Source: Delphinapterus leucas
Taxonomy: Eukaryota > Chordata > Mammalia > Artiodactyla > Monodontidae
Direction of reading: 5' to 3'
DNA length: 64,000 nucleotides
NCBI RefSeq assembly: GCF_002288925.2
Contig: NW_022098001.1
Span: 5,747,923 to 5,811,922, forward strand
Notes under the pieces: model-generated
What the model saw: only the letters and a program-made list of their open reading frames with translations
Databases searched by the model: none
Told to the model about the DNA's origin: nothing
Position numbers and translations under genes: made by a program
In this document: piece by piece, positions 35,671 through 48,116 of the stretch
Layout: each line of letters begins with the position of its first letter
Numbering within the stretch: position 1 is the first letter of the stretch

Positions 35671-38155
35671 TTAGTCCTCCATTTTATTATTGTTTATTTG
35701 ATTGTTTATCTGGTAATTTTTCTTCTTTTAATGTTGCAGAACCAGAATCCAGACTTAAAGCTGATCAGCTTCAGAGATACCTGTGGTATGCAGGTCTGAG
35801 TAGCAGGAAAGAAAACATTACTAAATGTTCCCCGAGATAACAAAATACATTCAGATATTTAAAAAGGAGGACTCATATAACCATCCTTTAAGAAAAAAAG
35901 CCCAGGAAAATGATTTGGCACTGAAACATACTTTTAGTTATTCACTCGTCACTGAGTCATTCAAAAAAAATCACAGTATTTTAAAGCTGAAAGTGACTTC
36001 AGAGAGGATGTAATCTACCTTCCTCATTTTATGGATGAGAAAATTGAGAGAAATAAGTTAAATGAATTAACTAAGCTTATACAACTAACTTGTCAATATT
36101 AAAGTCATTCTATTTCTTTTCATCAAAATAAATTGTGAACCATAAATTCATGTTTAATGGGATATTAGGCAGCATATTTAGAACCTAAGCCATTTCTTTT
36201 TAAAATATTCACATATAGTTTTCTTCTTTAAAATAAAGATTTTCTTCCTTTTCTGAAATTTGAAAACTATATAAAATGACATGTATAATCAGAATACAAA
36301 ACCAGCATGGAAATAACACTACTATACTACTTATAACTATATGTGGATGAATTTTAAACAAGTAAGATATTTAAATAATAAAAAAAATACAAACTAACCT
36401 GAATAAAAAGACATTTTATGTCATTTTGAAATAACACCTTCATATTCCATCTAAAACTCTGATGATTTTTCTTTTTGGCAGAGAGTGAAAAAGGGCTTTA
36501 GAAGTAACATGTTCTTACATGACTGACCCTGAAGACTGTTAGCCTTGAAGTGAGTATTCCTAGTCATGAAAATGACCTAAGAAGGGTCAATCATAAAATC
36601 ATAGCCATTTCTTTGTTAGTCAGAAAGCTATATTGAATGGTGGGTTTTGGTTCATCTATCAGAACTGAGTTCAACTGTAAAGTTTTTGTTACTCCTACCT
36701 CACTTGTTATAATAAATAATAAAAACAGCTACCATTACTGGGCTTTCCCATGTGTCAAGCTGAGTTCTGTACTCTTTTACATACAATATTTCTACCTCCT
36801 GAAATTATCACCAGCCAAAAGTTCCTTCTCTCATAAGAGATCTATTCCAAGGTTAGCTATATTATTTCCAGTCTGGAGTATTATTTTATAATTTTCAAAA
36901 TTGATGATGTAGAAATAATCAAAATTCCATGTTTAGGAAGATATTAGTAAATTAATTTTGCTAATAAATAATATCTGTAATCCTTCCAACTGAAGAAAAG
37001 TTACAACTAGTTTTTGTGCTCATGAGCAAAGCTATTACATAATAAAATTGTAGATATGTTCAAATTATAATTAGCCAAATTAAATTGAAATTATAGATGT
37101 GGAAGACTCCATGCTGCCCTCCTAGTTGACTGCTTGCCTTAATTGACTAAAGGTTTTGACTTAAGTCTCAATTCAAACTTAGTTATCAATTATTTCATGT
37201 GAAGTATGAAGCAAAAACATTATACACATACATTTATTCTATAAATCATAATTATTATGCCATAATTATAAAATATGTAGATTCAATCATTTGTGAGAAT
37301 ACATTGAGTAGAGAGCCTGACACTGATCAGAGATTACTGAATCAATAATGAGACAACACTAAAGGAAATGAAATACAGAAGATCTAGTTCAAACCTAATT
37401 TTAAAGATTAAGCTACAAGATTAAATGATTTGCTTAATTAATGATGAGGCTGCCTAAAACCCAAGTGTTAATATATAATGATGTTTTTCAACATGGCCTC
37501 CAAACTACCATATATTTGGGTAGCACTTTATAGATAACACAGAATTTGTACACAGAAAAAGGTTGGGTTGTGAAGAACTATTGGGCAATGTATCCAAAGT
37601 CTTATAAATGGCAGAATCAAAATTAGAACCTAAGTCTTCCAATTCTTTCTGAGTATTCTTTCTATTATGATTAACTCTAGACAGAAACCAATAATCATAT
37701 GTCCATTAGAAAATCTGTTTTAGACTCTTGGGTAATAGCCTACCCATACCCTCTCCAGAAGTTCATATCTTGTCCTTACTTGCCCCTGGAGAAACTACAA
37801 AGATGAATAAACTATATCCCCATTCTCAAGAAGTGTGAAGTTTAATAAAAAGGTAAGAAACAAGCAAATAAGCACCACATAAGACAGAATATATGTATTT
37901 TAGGAAGTGATAATGTCATGGTTGGTTCAGAGGGTTTATATGTTTTCATATCTCTGTTGTCTTGAATATTCTTATATTTGTAATTTTTTATATGGCTATA
38001 CTTAATCCTTTTAAATTACATGAAATTTGAGTTGGAAAGAATGTTTCTGCATTATATATCACATTTTCTTCCTTCCTTATTCCTCTTATCCTCCTTGATT
38101 CTATAAAGCAAGATCTCTCACCCTTCGGTGACCCATATCATTCATTCCTTGTATC
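35671..38155. other. AT-rich non-coding stretch with small MIR and L2 traces
   Basis: Short antisense MIR-like pieces lie at about 36005-36090 (ctcattttatggatgagaaaattgag), 36725-36800 and 37560-37680 (gcagaatcaaaattagaaccta). A possible L2 piece is at about 37795-37910. I see no exon. Confidence 0.4.
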
Positions 38156-38169
38156 CCCCCAAAGGGCGC
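38156..38169 (+). promoter_or_regulatory. Weak CTCF-like motif
   Basis: cccccaaagggcgc agrees with the CTCF core at 12 of 14 positions, but lacks the A at position 3 and the central AG. This is much weaker than the motif at 14652. Confidence 0.25.
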
Positions 38170-38916
38170 TCTAGTTGTCAGCAAACCAGCAACCCTGGAG
38201 GCTTGATGAAAGCAAAGGTGAATGCATAAATTTCTATTTTTGCTGGAGGTAAAAGAAAAATGTTTCCCTTGTGTGTTCTTAGGAAATATATAGGAAGAAA
38301 TTATGCTCTTGGCAATAGCAGCTATTGTCCATAGACTGACCCTTTTACCAGAGAGTAGCTAGATGCAATTTATTTAAAGATCTTTCTTTTGTTAGTTTTT
38401 AGCAACATTATATTTACTAAAAAGAGAGAAATTACAATTTCTTCCGTAATTTTATAGTGTTCTACAACATGTAAGTTGCTGTCCTGGTCATCTCAAATGA
38501 CTTCTTCATAATTAAAAATATCTTTTTTATATTTCCTGACCTGACATGTGGTTTTCCTGGCCTGATATGTGATTATACAGTATGAGGTAGCAATTCACAA
38601 ATATAATGTGAAGAAAGAAGACACATGCTTGAATGTCTGGCTAAGAAAAACATATTTAAATTTAAATGTGGTTTTATAACTACGAAAAATAATTTTTAAA
38701 ATGAACTTGCAAACACAAAAATATTTCATCTCCTAGGACGTGAGAAGGTAGTTGGAGAAATAGAGAAAGTAAACACAATTTTAAAAAATCAAAAAGTTTG
38801 AAACAAAATAGCTATAGTTAGTTGCCTAAAAATACATATTTACATTACAATCAAATAAGCTTTCATAATGCATTAAGGTGATAAACTAAAAGACCATTAA
38901 CTACTTTGTATAGATA
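38170..38916. other. Non-coding stretch, nothing recognised
   Basis: AT-rich. No gene or repeat assigned. Confidence 0.45.
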
Positions 38917-39301
38917 TGTTATAGCTGAACTGTATATCCCCCAAATTCATATGTTGTAGTGCTAACTTCTACTACCTCAGAATGTGACTGTTTCGGAGAT
39001 AAGGCCTTTAAAGAAGTAATTAAGGTAAAATGAGGTCACACTGGTGGGCCTTAATCTAATATGACTGATGCCCTTACAAGAAGAGGAAATTGGAACATAG
39101 ACACACACAGACGGATGACCCTTTGAGGCCATAGCAAGAGGGTGGCCAACTCCAAGCCAAGGAGAGAGGTCTCAGAAGAAACCAAACCTGCCAACAATTG
39201 ATCTTGGAATTCTAGCCTCCAGACTGTGAGAAAATTAATTTCTGTTGTTTAAGCAACCTAATCTGTGGCATTTTGTTATGACAGCCCTAGAAAATGTTAA
39301 G
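38917..39301 (+). mobile_element. Solo LTR of the ERVL-MaLR class (MST/MLT1 type)
   Basis: A 385-bp solo LTR beginning TG (tgttatagctgaactgta). Typical MaLR blocks follow in order: cctcagaatgtgactg, aatgaggtcacactgg, aagccaaggagagaggtctc, cagcctccagactgtgag and tctgttgtttaagcaacc. No internal retroviral coding sequence is present, so it is a remnant left after LTR-LTR recombination, or a solo copy. Subfamily is not certain. Confidence 0.88.
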
Positions 39302-39773
39302 AAAAAAGAAACCTAAAGTTAGAAACTTTTATATTCAAAGATTAGTCACAAACTATAGAATTTCTAAAATTCCATTAAAATTATCTATTATTAAGTTTGT
39401 AACTGTGGGTCTGTTACATAAAGTGAGGTATGTTTGTACATGTGAGACAAGGAAGACATAAATAGTTGTTGCTTCCATCAGCTAAAATATGGAGGAGAGG
39501 AATTCTCCTTTGGCTCAGAGCTTTAGGATATGTGTGTGTGCATATCATAGATTTAGATAAATTATGTGTAAATTTAATTTTCTCTCTATGTTTAAGTTAA
39601 ATTTGAAGTACATTCCAGCTGGCTAAAGAGTAGAAATGGTAAGAATGATAATTTCTGGTAGATAAAAATTTGACTAACCTGATAAAAATGAGACAACCCA
39701 AATCACTTTTTAACTTTTTAGATTATCATTAGTTTTTACACTTTTCCTCCCTTTTCACCCACCTATTTTTTAG

Positions 39774-39837
39774 GATTACCTTAAAGATATACTAATCTGT
39801 ATCTAGCAGATTGTTGCTGGCAACAGAAATAGACCTG
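39774..39837 (+). other. Exon-like block with strong splice sites (non-coding)
   Basis: A plus-strand acceptor with a long pyrimidine tract (cccacctattttttag) and a donor CCTG|GTAAGA bound 64 bases. All three frames contain stops. It could be a non-coding exon of an antisense transcript or a chance pseudoexon. Confidence 0.25.
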
Positions 39838-39887
39838 GTAAGAGCAGGGTATCTGTTGAAAATAATTTCTCTTTTTCTCTTTCTTCC

Positions 39888-39940
39888 CCATCATCATGAT
39901 CATCATCATCACCATCACCACCCCACCATCATCATACGAC
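39888..39940. repeat. (CAT)n/(CAC)n trinucleotide tract
   Basis: Imperfect cat and cac units. Confidence 0.9.
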
Positions 39941-39949
39941 AGCTCACAT

Positions 39950-40085
39950 TTACTTATTCCTTATAATATTCCAAACTCTGTTTGAGTTATACATAACATA
40001 TAAATAGACTTAGTCTTGAAAACTATCCTATGAGGTAGGTACTATTAATAGCACACTGCTAATTTTGCTAAAGAACGTGAAGCTA
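39950..40085 (-). mobile_element. MIR SINE fragment
   Basis: Antisense MIR: gctcacatttacttattcc then ctatcctatgaggtaggtac and tattaatagca. Confidence 0.75.
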
Positions 40086-41284
40086 TCTTATTGCAGGGTT
40101 ATACAGAAATGAACACAACAACAGAGAAAATTGACAAAGTAGAATAGACGTTTAGAGAAATGGCAGGTTTCAGTGAAGAAATCCAGGTGCAGCCATTGGC
40201 ATCCTCCCTGGCATCTTCATCAGTAAGTGATTAGATTTCTTGACTAGTTTGGGATGGAAACTATGAGGAGGTGATCTTAATTCTGATTTTTAAAAAATGA
40301 AACCATTCTGCTGGATATCTGGCTAGACTAAGCCTAGCAGGAATTTTTTTGAAAATCTGAATCCTACTTCTGTTCATAAAGCAGTTGAACTGCTTATGCC
40401 AAGAAACGATGCTTCATTACTTCCCACAGGACTTCTTAACCTACTCCTTGAGGACCTTGCAGGGTAGAGATCGGGTTACTAAGATCACTCCTGTTAGAAT
40501 TCTCTTGCTCTATGTATCACATGATTCCATCTAACACTGGCACAATGGTGTCTGTTTCATGAGAATACCAGGTTCTCTGGGTAGCTTGAGAGTCAATGAT
40601 GGAGCAGCTCTTCCTCCAGCGGGCACCAGGCCCAGCTCAACTGTACCATTATTGGGCTGGGCTGTGTTATATGCTACCAGAAACTCAACTTTTGTGCTTA
40701 TCCAAAAAGAAAATCTCCTAGCATTTTATATCAATCACTGTTATAAAATTATACCTTGCATTTCTTCACTTTCAATAAATACATGTATTTCCACGTATCA
40801 TCTTAGTGATTTGTATAAGGCCACCTAATGTACATTTTAAAATTCACTTTTTATAAATTTAGTTTTTCAGTTTTCAGATCCATTTATGTCACTGCTGTTA
40901 AAGAGTATTTCTTTTTAAATACCCATACCCATAGCCATATGCCTACCTGTTAATCAGCTTGCCAAGAGCCAAGCTCATGGAATGTCAACCTTGATAACAT
41001 CATTGCTTAATTTCAGTAATTTAGCTTGTAATTCTCATCATATGTTATGTTCCAGGCTCTTTTTATTTTTTTATCTCCATATTCTTTGAAGATTCATAAA
41101 TTCTTTCCCCCTAAATTTGATCTCTGCTGCTTCAGTCTCTTTATTTGAGAATAAAGGGAACATTCAATGATATTTGAGTTACACTAAAATCCTTTTCATC
41201 AGCTCAGTTATTTCTTTACCATTTCTTTTCAACCTTGTCGTATTCATTTCTGGTGCCTATGGCACATTTGCTGTTGTTATAAAA
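40086..41284. other. Non-coding stretch, unassigned
   Basis: Positions about 40500-40780 are less AT-rich and hold an 89-codon plus-strand frame (40559-40828). It resembles no known protein and has no splice framework I trust. No repeat family assigned. Confidence 0.4.
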
Positions 41285-41520
41285 AAATAATAACAAATAC
41301 CTGCACCATTTATTAAGCATTTTACTAAATGCTAAACCATGTATATACATTATCTCATTTCCTCCTAATCATCGCTGTATGAAATAGATCTCAAAGCCCT
41401 TTTTAATAAAGAAACTGAGAGTAAGAGGTTAACCTACCGAAAGTCACCCAGGTGGAGTTTGCTTGTCTCCAGGCCGTGTTCTCATCTCCTACACTGTACT
41501 CAAGTACTGCTGCCATATTT
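41285..41520 (-). mobile_element. MIR SINE
   Basis: Antisense MIR: ccatttattaagcattttac, then tacattatctcatttcc, aaagaaactgagagtaagagg and aaagtcacccaggtgg. Near full length. Confidence 0.8.
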
Positions 41521-41948
41521 TGGTGATATTAGAGTCTTAAAGTACTCCTGACTCACAAACACCAAACTTGTAAGCAGCCCATAGATGCCACTCCTCACCA
41601 GCCCCAGCCTGTCTCCCCTCTTCTGGTCCCTATTGCTTGTGTTTTGAAAGTCAATTTAAAACACTTAAGGCTGGCCTTAAATGTGTATTCTCAGTGTTGA
41701 GAAGACAGTAAGCTCTAATTAAGGGAACAGCTTAGTTAACAATGGTGATCTACCTGTCAAAAATACTTTGCCTTTAAAAGTCTGAATTTTTTTAATATTG
41801 ATACTGCCTACAGCTCCATCGTGTGAGGTTTATTTGTATTTACAGACCTTTTTTTTTTTAAAACTATCTATGTGTTGTGTAGTTCATATTATAATGTAAG
41901 TTACTTTAGTGGGATTGCTTTCTTCCTAATATGTCTCTTTGACATCAG

Positions 41949-42008
41949 TGAATGGATCCTTACAAGACAAGAAGCCTGGAAGAAAAGGTGACAAGTGCCC
42001 AGGATCAG
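41949..42008 (+). other. Exon-like block with strong splice sites
   Basis: A pyrimidine-rich acceptor (ttcctaatatgtctctttgacatcag) and a donor ATCAG|GTATGT bound 60 bases on the plus strand. Two frames are open. I do not recognise either peptide. Confidence 0.3.
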
Positions 42009-43882
42009 GTATGTACAAAGAATGGAGAAAAACTCTTTTTTCCCCTTTCTTTTGCTGTGTTGTGCTCCACTCCCAGAACACTGACTCAGTCTTTTCGATT
42101 GCAGGTTAAATGGATTAATATGAACTTCTGGTTCACATTTGAAAAGTTCTGCAAAATTTATGGGCTACCTTGCTTAATTCTAGAGTGATAAATAAGAAAA
42201 CAGAAGATTATAAGTGCTACAATAGGGGTAAAATATTTTTGTGATAATTTTGTGGGAACATTACCACCAAAAAGGAACATGTTTTTCTACAGAGAAATAA
42301 GCTTTGAGTTCCAAATAAACACGGTATCAATAAACTGTGTAGCTTCTCTGTTGAAATCTGATGGACTACCCTTTTAAAAAATATCCTCCAAGTTCATTTA
42401 AAAACATTAAATATGGCTAATTTAAAAAGCAAACATCATATACTTATATAAATATTATCAAATTCTCCATATTAATTTTCAGATATACCTACATTGTTTA
42501 TCAATTATTGCTAATTATTGTAATTATGTAACTCATAGAAGGGTAGTTGGTCTATGCTGAATTATAATTCACATTGTTAAATGTAATAAACAAATCATGT
42601 TTTTCTGAACCAATGAAGAGCAGAGAACATTGGTTTTAAGTTAATTCTTAATTTATGTTGAGAGTAGAATAGATGAATCACATGTAAACTGGGATAAAGA
42701 CAATGCAATAGGCACAAAAGGGTGCATTGGCTACATAGTTAAATTCTGTTTTGAGGGGAAAAGCCCTGAGAAATCATCCACTGGTTAAATAGGAACCATG
42801 TCTGCATGTGGTTTTGATGCTTTTATTAAATATAGGCTGTATGCTTACAAATTTCCTCATATACTTAAAATATGTTCAAAAAGACAGTAACTTAATAGGC
42901 ATTGCTCTGTAGGTACTTTCAAAGTGAATTACTAAGGAGATATTTTATAAATTAGTAAGAATTGTTTACAACTGTCAGTGCAGAATGCTTGAAAAATTCA
43001 GGGAAGCAATGCCATTTAAATTGTGGAATGTGTAGTTTAAAAAAAAATTTCGCTAACAATTATATTCCACGAAAGCTTTTTATAGCTTCACTAGAATTTC
43101 AGGAATATAGCTCGTAAATATAGCATATGCTCCACAGGCTTCGGATTTAATCTCAGTTATCTCAAAATTGAAAACCAGATTAGCTACAAATAATACTTTC
43201 CATGATTTAATGTGAACTTGGGTAGATTACTTAACCTTTCTATGGCTTAGTTCCCTTACCAATTAAATGATCTTTTCACGAATTAGAGTTAATGTATTAA
43301 AGTGCATAGCTCAATTGGCACTTGTTCTCAAACAAGGAAGAAAAGAATGGAAATATAAGGTGAATATCCCTAGTTAAAAAGAGAGGGGATGCAGTTGAAA
43401 ATTTTAATCTAAATAATTGTTAGTATGGAAATAAATAATAACTAAATCTATACATGTGCTTGACTGAAAAGAATCCTCTGTAATTTTCTCTTTGATCCAT
43501 GAGAGAGTTAGATCAAGGTAGGGATGATAGGCACATAGATGACCCAGCAAAGATAGTTCCACATCAGGAAATTTGTAGTGGAACAAAATAGAGTCGTGCT
43601 TTGGATCCTTTTCAAAAGTTGTACCTTAATGACTTGATTGCATTTTTGGTTAGGCTGAGCGCACAACTCCAGCAATAGTAAACAGAATTCTATGTACTTG
43701 ACATTCAACAGATAGGATTTGTTAGATACTAGGAGAGGCCTTGTAAAGGAGTCAGATCACTTATTCTCAGAAGAAAGTGTTCATTTTTAAATGACATGAT
43801 CCATCACTGGCTTCTGGCTAAAACCCTAAAAAGAGGAAGTCAACTCATTCAGTTACCTGGAAGTAAATTTTACATGCACCCG
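42009..43882. other. AT-rich non-coding stretch
   Basis: No gene or named repeat seen. It would be an intron if the flanking exon-like blocks belong to one transcript. Confidence 0.45.
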
Positions 43883-43890
43883 CCTTAGAG

Positions 43891-44067
43891 CAGTGGTTCT
43901 CAAACTGTAGTCCACATCTCAATCACCTGGGAGGCTTTTTAAATCCAGGAACATCACCCCTAGAGTTTTGATTAAGTAGGTCTGGAGGGGGTCAGAGAAT
44001 TGCATTTCCAAAAGTCCTTGGGTGATGTTGAGGTTATTGGTCTGGGTCTACACTTTGAAAACCACTG
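43891..44067 (+). mobile_element. MER5A (hAT-Charlie non-autonomous DNA transposon)
   Basis: A 177-bp element with terminal inverted repeats cagtggttctcaaac and tttgaaaaccactg. Its interior matches the MER5A layout (tcaatcacctgggaggc, gattaagtaggtctgg, gagaattgcatttcc). It is flanked by perfect 8-bp target-site duplications ccttagag (43883-43890 and 44068-44075), as expected for hAT elements. Confidence 0.95.
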
Positions 44068-44075
44068 CCTTAGAG

Positions 44076-44961
44076 AATACCTAGGAAATTATTTGGTTAG
44101 CATAATAAGTCCTTTGCCAAGACTTAAATTTTTTTCTAACCTAAAATAATTGGTGTCAAAGTTATAAAACTTTGAAGCCTCAGGCATTCTTTAGTATTCC
44201 TTTGGTCCATCCCCTTGTAATGAATTTCTGTCAGGTATCCATAACAAGAATCATTGGCACTGCTTCTAAGGAACTTGTTTTTATTGTATGAACAATGTAA
44301 ATCATATGAATGACCCAGTTTCCTTTTCTGCCTTTGCTGCTTGTGAGGAAGCTCACAGTCAAAATATAAGCCCCGCATGTAGCAGGTGTATAGGATCTCA
44401 CACTATGCATTTTGTTCACAAGCTTTACTTCTGGCGTTACCTTGTTTTTTATTGACCTCATTTTCCCTTGATACTCATTTCTTCATTGACGATATTATTG
44501 AGAGTATTTTAAAGAATCATCTACATTCCTTCCTGAAGTATAGTGGGATATAAACAAACAAAACAAATATGTGTTATCTTATGTTTATGGAAGCTTTAAT
44601 ATCCTATTTTATCAGGACTTCATGCCTTGGTCTTTGGATTATATAATATGAATAAATGAGAGATTAGAGCATAGCAGATGCCACAAAAGATCAGGTCTTT
44701 CTTCCTATTTAGCCCTAGGCATAAATATTTTTAAAAGTACCTGGAAAGGTGCAGATATCATTTCTGATACCAAGCTCAAAAGGTTAGAGATGTATCTGAA
44801 ATATACTATCACTGCAAATCTGTTTTCTGTGAAATTCACTGAACCTATTTGAAGTTATTCATATTTTCATTTTAGAATAAAATTTCTAGAAGTTAAAACC
44901 TGCTAAGTAAAGGCAAGGCTATTTTTTGTTTGTTTTAAATTTACCTTTCTCTTGGCATTAG
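44076..44961. other. Non-coding stretch
   Basis: Open frames of 76-80 codons on the minus strand (44136-44461) resemble nothing known. No repeat assigned. Confidence 0.4.
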
Positions 44962-45065
44962 GCCTGTGCCATTTCCAGGACAGCAGAACAATCCTGTATT
45001 CACCACATCAGTCAACATTCATGTACTCTGGGGAAGAGATTGGTGCCTTGGAAGGTGATGCTGAG
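44962..45065 (+). other. Exon-like block with strong splice sites
   Basis: The acceptor tttctcttggcattag and donor GCTGAG|GTAAGA bound 104 bases on the plus strand. Two frames are open. Together with the blocks at 39774 and 41949 it could form a plus-strand transcript antisense to the RIMS2-like gene. Pseudoexons of this quality are common in long introns. Confidence 0.3.
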
Positions 45066-47835
45066 GTAAGAATATCTGCCTCCTCTAGGTTGTATAATGG
45101 AGAAACTGAAACCTATGCTACCTACCACATACGCACATCCAGCATAGCCAGTTGTGCTTTACTTCGTAAGTCTTATCTTTATTGAAGAATGGGCTATAAT
45201 TGAGAGAAACTGAAGGTAAGGATAAAATAGACCTAACTGTATAAAAATCCAAATTGCTTTTCTCTAATACACAGATAACAGACCACAAATATTACATGAC
45301 TGCAATGATTAGACCACATAATAATGAAATGTTAGGAATACGTTTTGCTATTTTCATTCTTTTGTTAAATCTTAAATAAGTACCTCAGAGCAAAGTCTTT
45401 GAATGAATAATATGATGAGCCTAAAAATGTTTTGAAAATATAAAGGCAATGAAGGGCAAGAGCAATGAAATACTACTTTTTTCTCCTACATTGGTAGACT
45501 TCACACCTCAATTTATTACCAAAAAGTGGTTCAAAAAGATTCTCACTAAAAAACTTTTTGAATTCTTTATAACACCTCATGAGTATGTATTTTGTTCCAA
45601 TAACTTATTAATAAATCAGATTGAATTAAAATGCTATCAAGTAAAAAAATTCTATATGTAGGAAAACCATAAGATGATAATAGAAGTTCTTCCTAAACAT
45701 TTTTGAGGGTGTTAGGGCCTTTATAGGTTTTATAAAATGAAAAATTCTAAAAGCTTTGTTCTTCAGATCATTTATGAGTTTCATTTCCTTAATCTCCTAT
45801 ATTATATAATGATTTTTCTAAATATTAAGGCAAGTCTATACCTAAAAGTTGGTATACAAACACATCATAAATTTTAGCATTTAATAATATCATGGGGCCA
45901 TCGCATTATATGTTTGTGTCTGACTAATCTGCATTCAGCAGTTTGAGAATCTGACAGTTTCATATGATTAACTGATTATTTTACAACTTTTAAAAAGAAA
46001 AATGTCTTGCCTTTGATTGGTAATCTTGTTCCAGTCTGGGATCTGATCCGGCTACCTGTTTGTATTTGTTAATTTTCATTTGGCGATTTCTCTCCTCTAT
46101 ATCCATAGCACCTATCGAGTAGAAAAAAACCCATAAAATTAATGTTCAGTTCTTACTTCTGAGCCCAACTTACAGGATGTATAAAAGAAGAAATGCTAGG
46201 CTGATATATTACTTTCATTCAAGGTAGTATGTACAAATTAAATGTCATTTTTTAGATTTATTTAAGTATGCAAGTTGGTGAATAAAAGCATGATTATTAA
46301 ATATGTGAAATAATTTAAATCTGAATAAAATGTAAACAAATGTAAATAGAAGACAACAAATCTTCATTAGATAGAAAATACCTTCTGGTACATATATGTC
46401 CAGGAGAATATATTTGACAGCACATAAATATGACAATAGTAATATTATAAGAATTTTGGCTTGTAACGAATTCATCAAGGTTCGAATTATTTACTGGAAA
46501 GAGGTTGTAAGTCTCATTGGTTTCAAATACATTTTACAATTGCATTTAGAATTATCATAAAATCATCCCATGTATTAAAGCAGGTTGTTCCAACGTACGT
46601 GTGGATGCAGTTATCAAGATCTTTTGAACTTGAATTTTCTAGAACTAGGATGAAGAAAGAGGCACTTGGAATAATACTCCTGAAAACATACCATGCCTAT
46701 AAAGGCACAAAGTATTACTGAAATCATTCTAGGGGAAAAAAAGAATGTAAGGAGGTGAGAAACTGAGATAGTAAGCCTATTATAAGATGAGATTAATGCT
46801 GTCTATAACAGGTGCTTCCTCAAAACACATCAACTATAGATATCAAGAGGGTCTTTAAGAACTTTGGTAAGAATAAGAACTAAATTCAGTAGGAAAACCT
46901 TAGCAAACATGAAAAAGTGCTTTAAAATTATATTTATGATTTTTATTAAAGAGATTTTATAGAGAAATTCCATTTCTCATTAATAGGCATAATGGAAAAA
47001 CAAAATCTCAATTGTATGCTACAAACCTACAAACTGGGAAAAATAATCATAGCTTAGTAGGTTCAGTGGGTTTCTACAATAAAATGTCATGTAAATCCAC
47101 AAACACTGGGTCTAGGTAAGAATGTAAACATACACACACATACCCCTGGCTTAAGATCATAACTTTAAAACTGCAGTAAAGACATATAGACAAAAGTGTG
47201 CCCATTCAAAAATAGGTATTTTAATACTCATCCTGAGAAAAACCTCACTGTATATTTGATAACTGCTAGTAAAAAAATTTTAAGTAAAATTTGATAATTA
47301 AAATAAGATACAAAGGGAAGAAAAAGTTTCAAAAAGGATTAAGAAAATCTTGACTAAAAGAATGTATAGAGTTTAGATTATATGACATCTAAGTAAAAGA
47401 GCAAATTTAAATCAACTAAACAGTTTGAGTCAAATTTTAATAATGATTTGATTAATTGGTTCTGTGCCAAATTATAAAATGGGGAATAGAAATATAATGT
47501 TAATATCAGTTGAATGATACACAAAATCAAGTAGGTGATTCCATGATATATGTGTGAAATATGGTCAAGTATAAATGTCTATTACTCTACTAAAATACAA
47601 TATTGGAATTGTTTGTACCTCAAGAGATATTCTCAGATAAATATGTTTATTTTCTCCAAGGGCAAGGGAACAAAAAAGCCATCCCAGCTTCAAAAAATTA
47701 TGTATGCTGAAAAAATTATTAGCTAAATTAAGTGTTTGGGAAGTTTCTTTTAAAAAGTTTAATTTTGATATTATAGTAGCAAAACAGTATTTTAAATATA
47801 AATAGCACCAATAGACAAAGTTTAAACACATTTTA
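45066..47835. other. AT-rich non-coding stretch, nothing recognised
   Basis: I see no repeat family, RNA gene or exon that I can support. Confidence 0.45.
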
Positions 47836-47905
47836 CATATACATAAATAAATATACATATACATATAGACATATACACATACATACGTACATACATATAT
47901 ACATT
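47836..47905. repeat. (TACA)n-type microsatellite
   Basis: Imperfect tacata and tacg units. Confidence 0.85.
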
Positions 47906-48057
47906 TTCTAATGTTGAGACTATTTCCTGGACATCGACCTCCTATGACACTACATTAAATTCTTCCTGATTATTAGATAATAATGTGTAATATTCAAATT
48001 GTCTCAAATTCTTTTTGGTATAAGGTAAATTATTAATCAAGTAAACTAAGAAAATAT

Positions 48058-48116
48058 GATTTCTTATTTCATTAACATCTTAATACGATTTCTTATTTCA
48101 TTAATATCTTAATAAC
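48058..48116. repeat. Tandem duplication of about 29 bp
   Basis: Two adjacent copies starting gatttcttatttcattaa (48058-48086 and 48087-48116) differ by one substitution and one extra base. Confidence 0.9.

Noticed and set aside
40559..40828. An 89-codon plus-strand frame in less AT-rich DNA
   Set aside because: The peptide resembles nothing known and there is no promoter or splice context.
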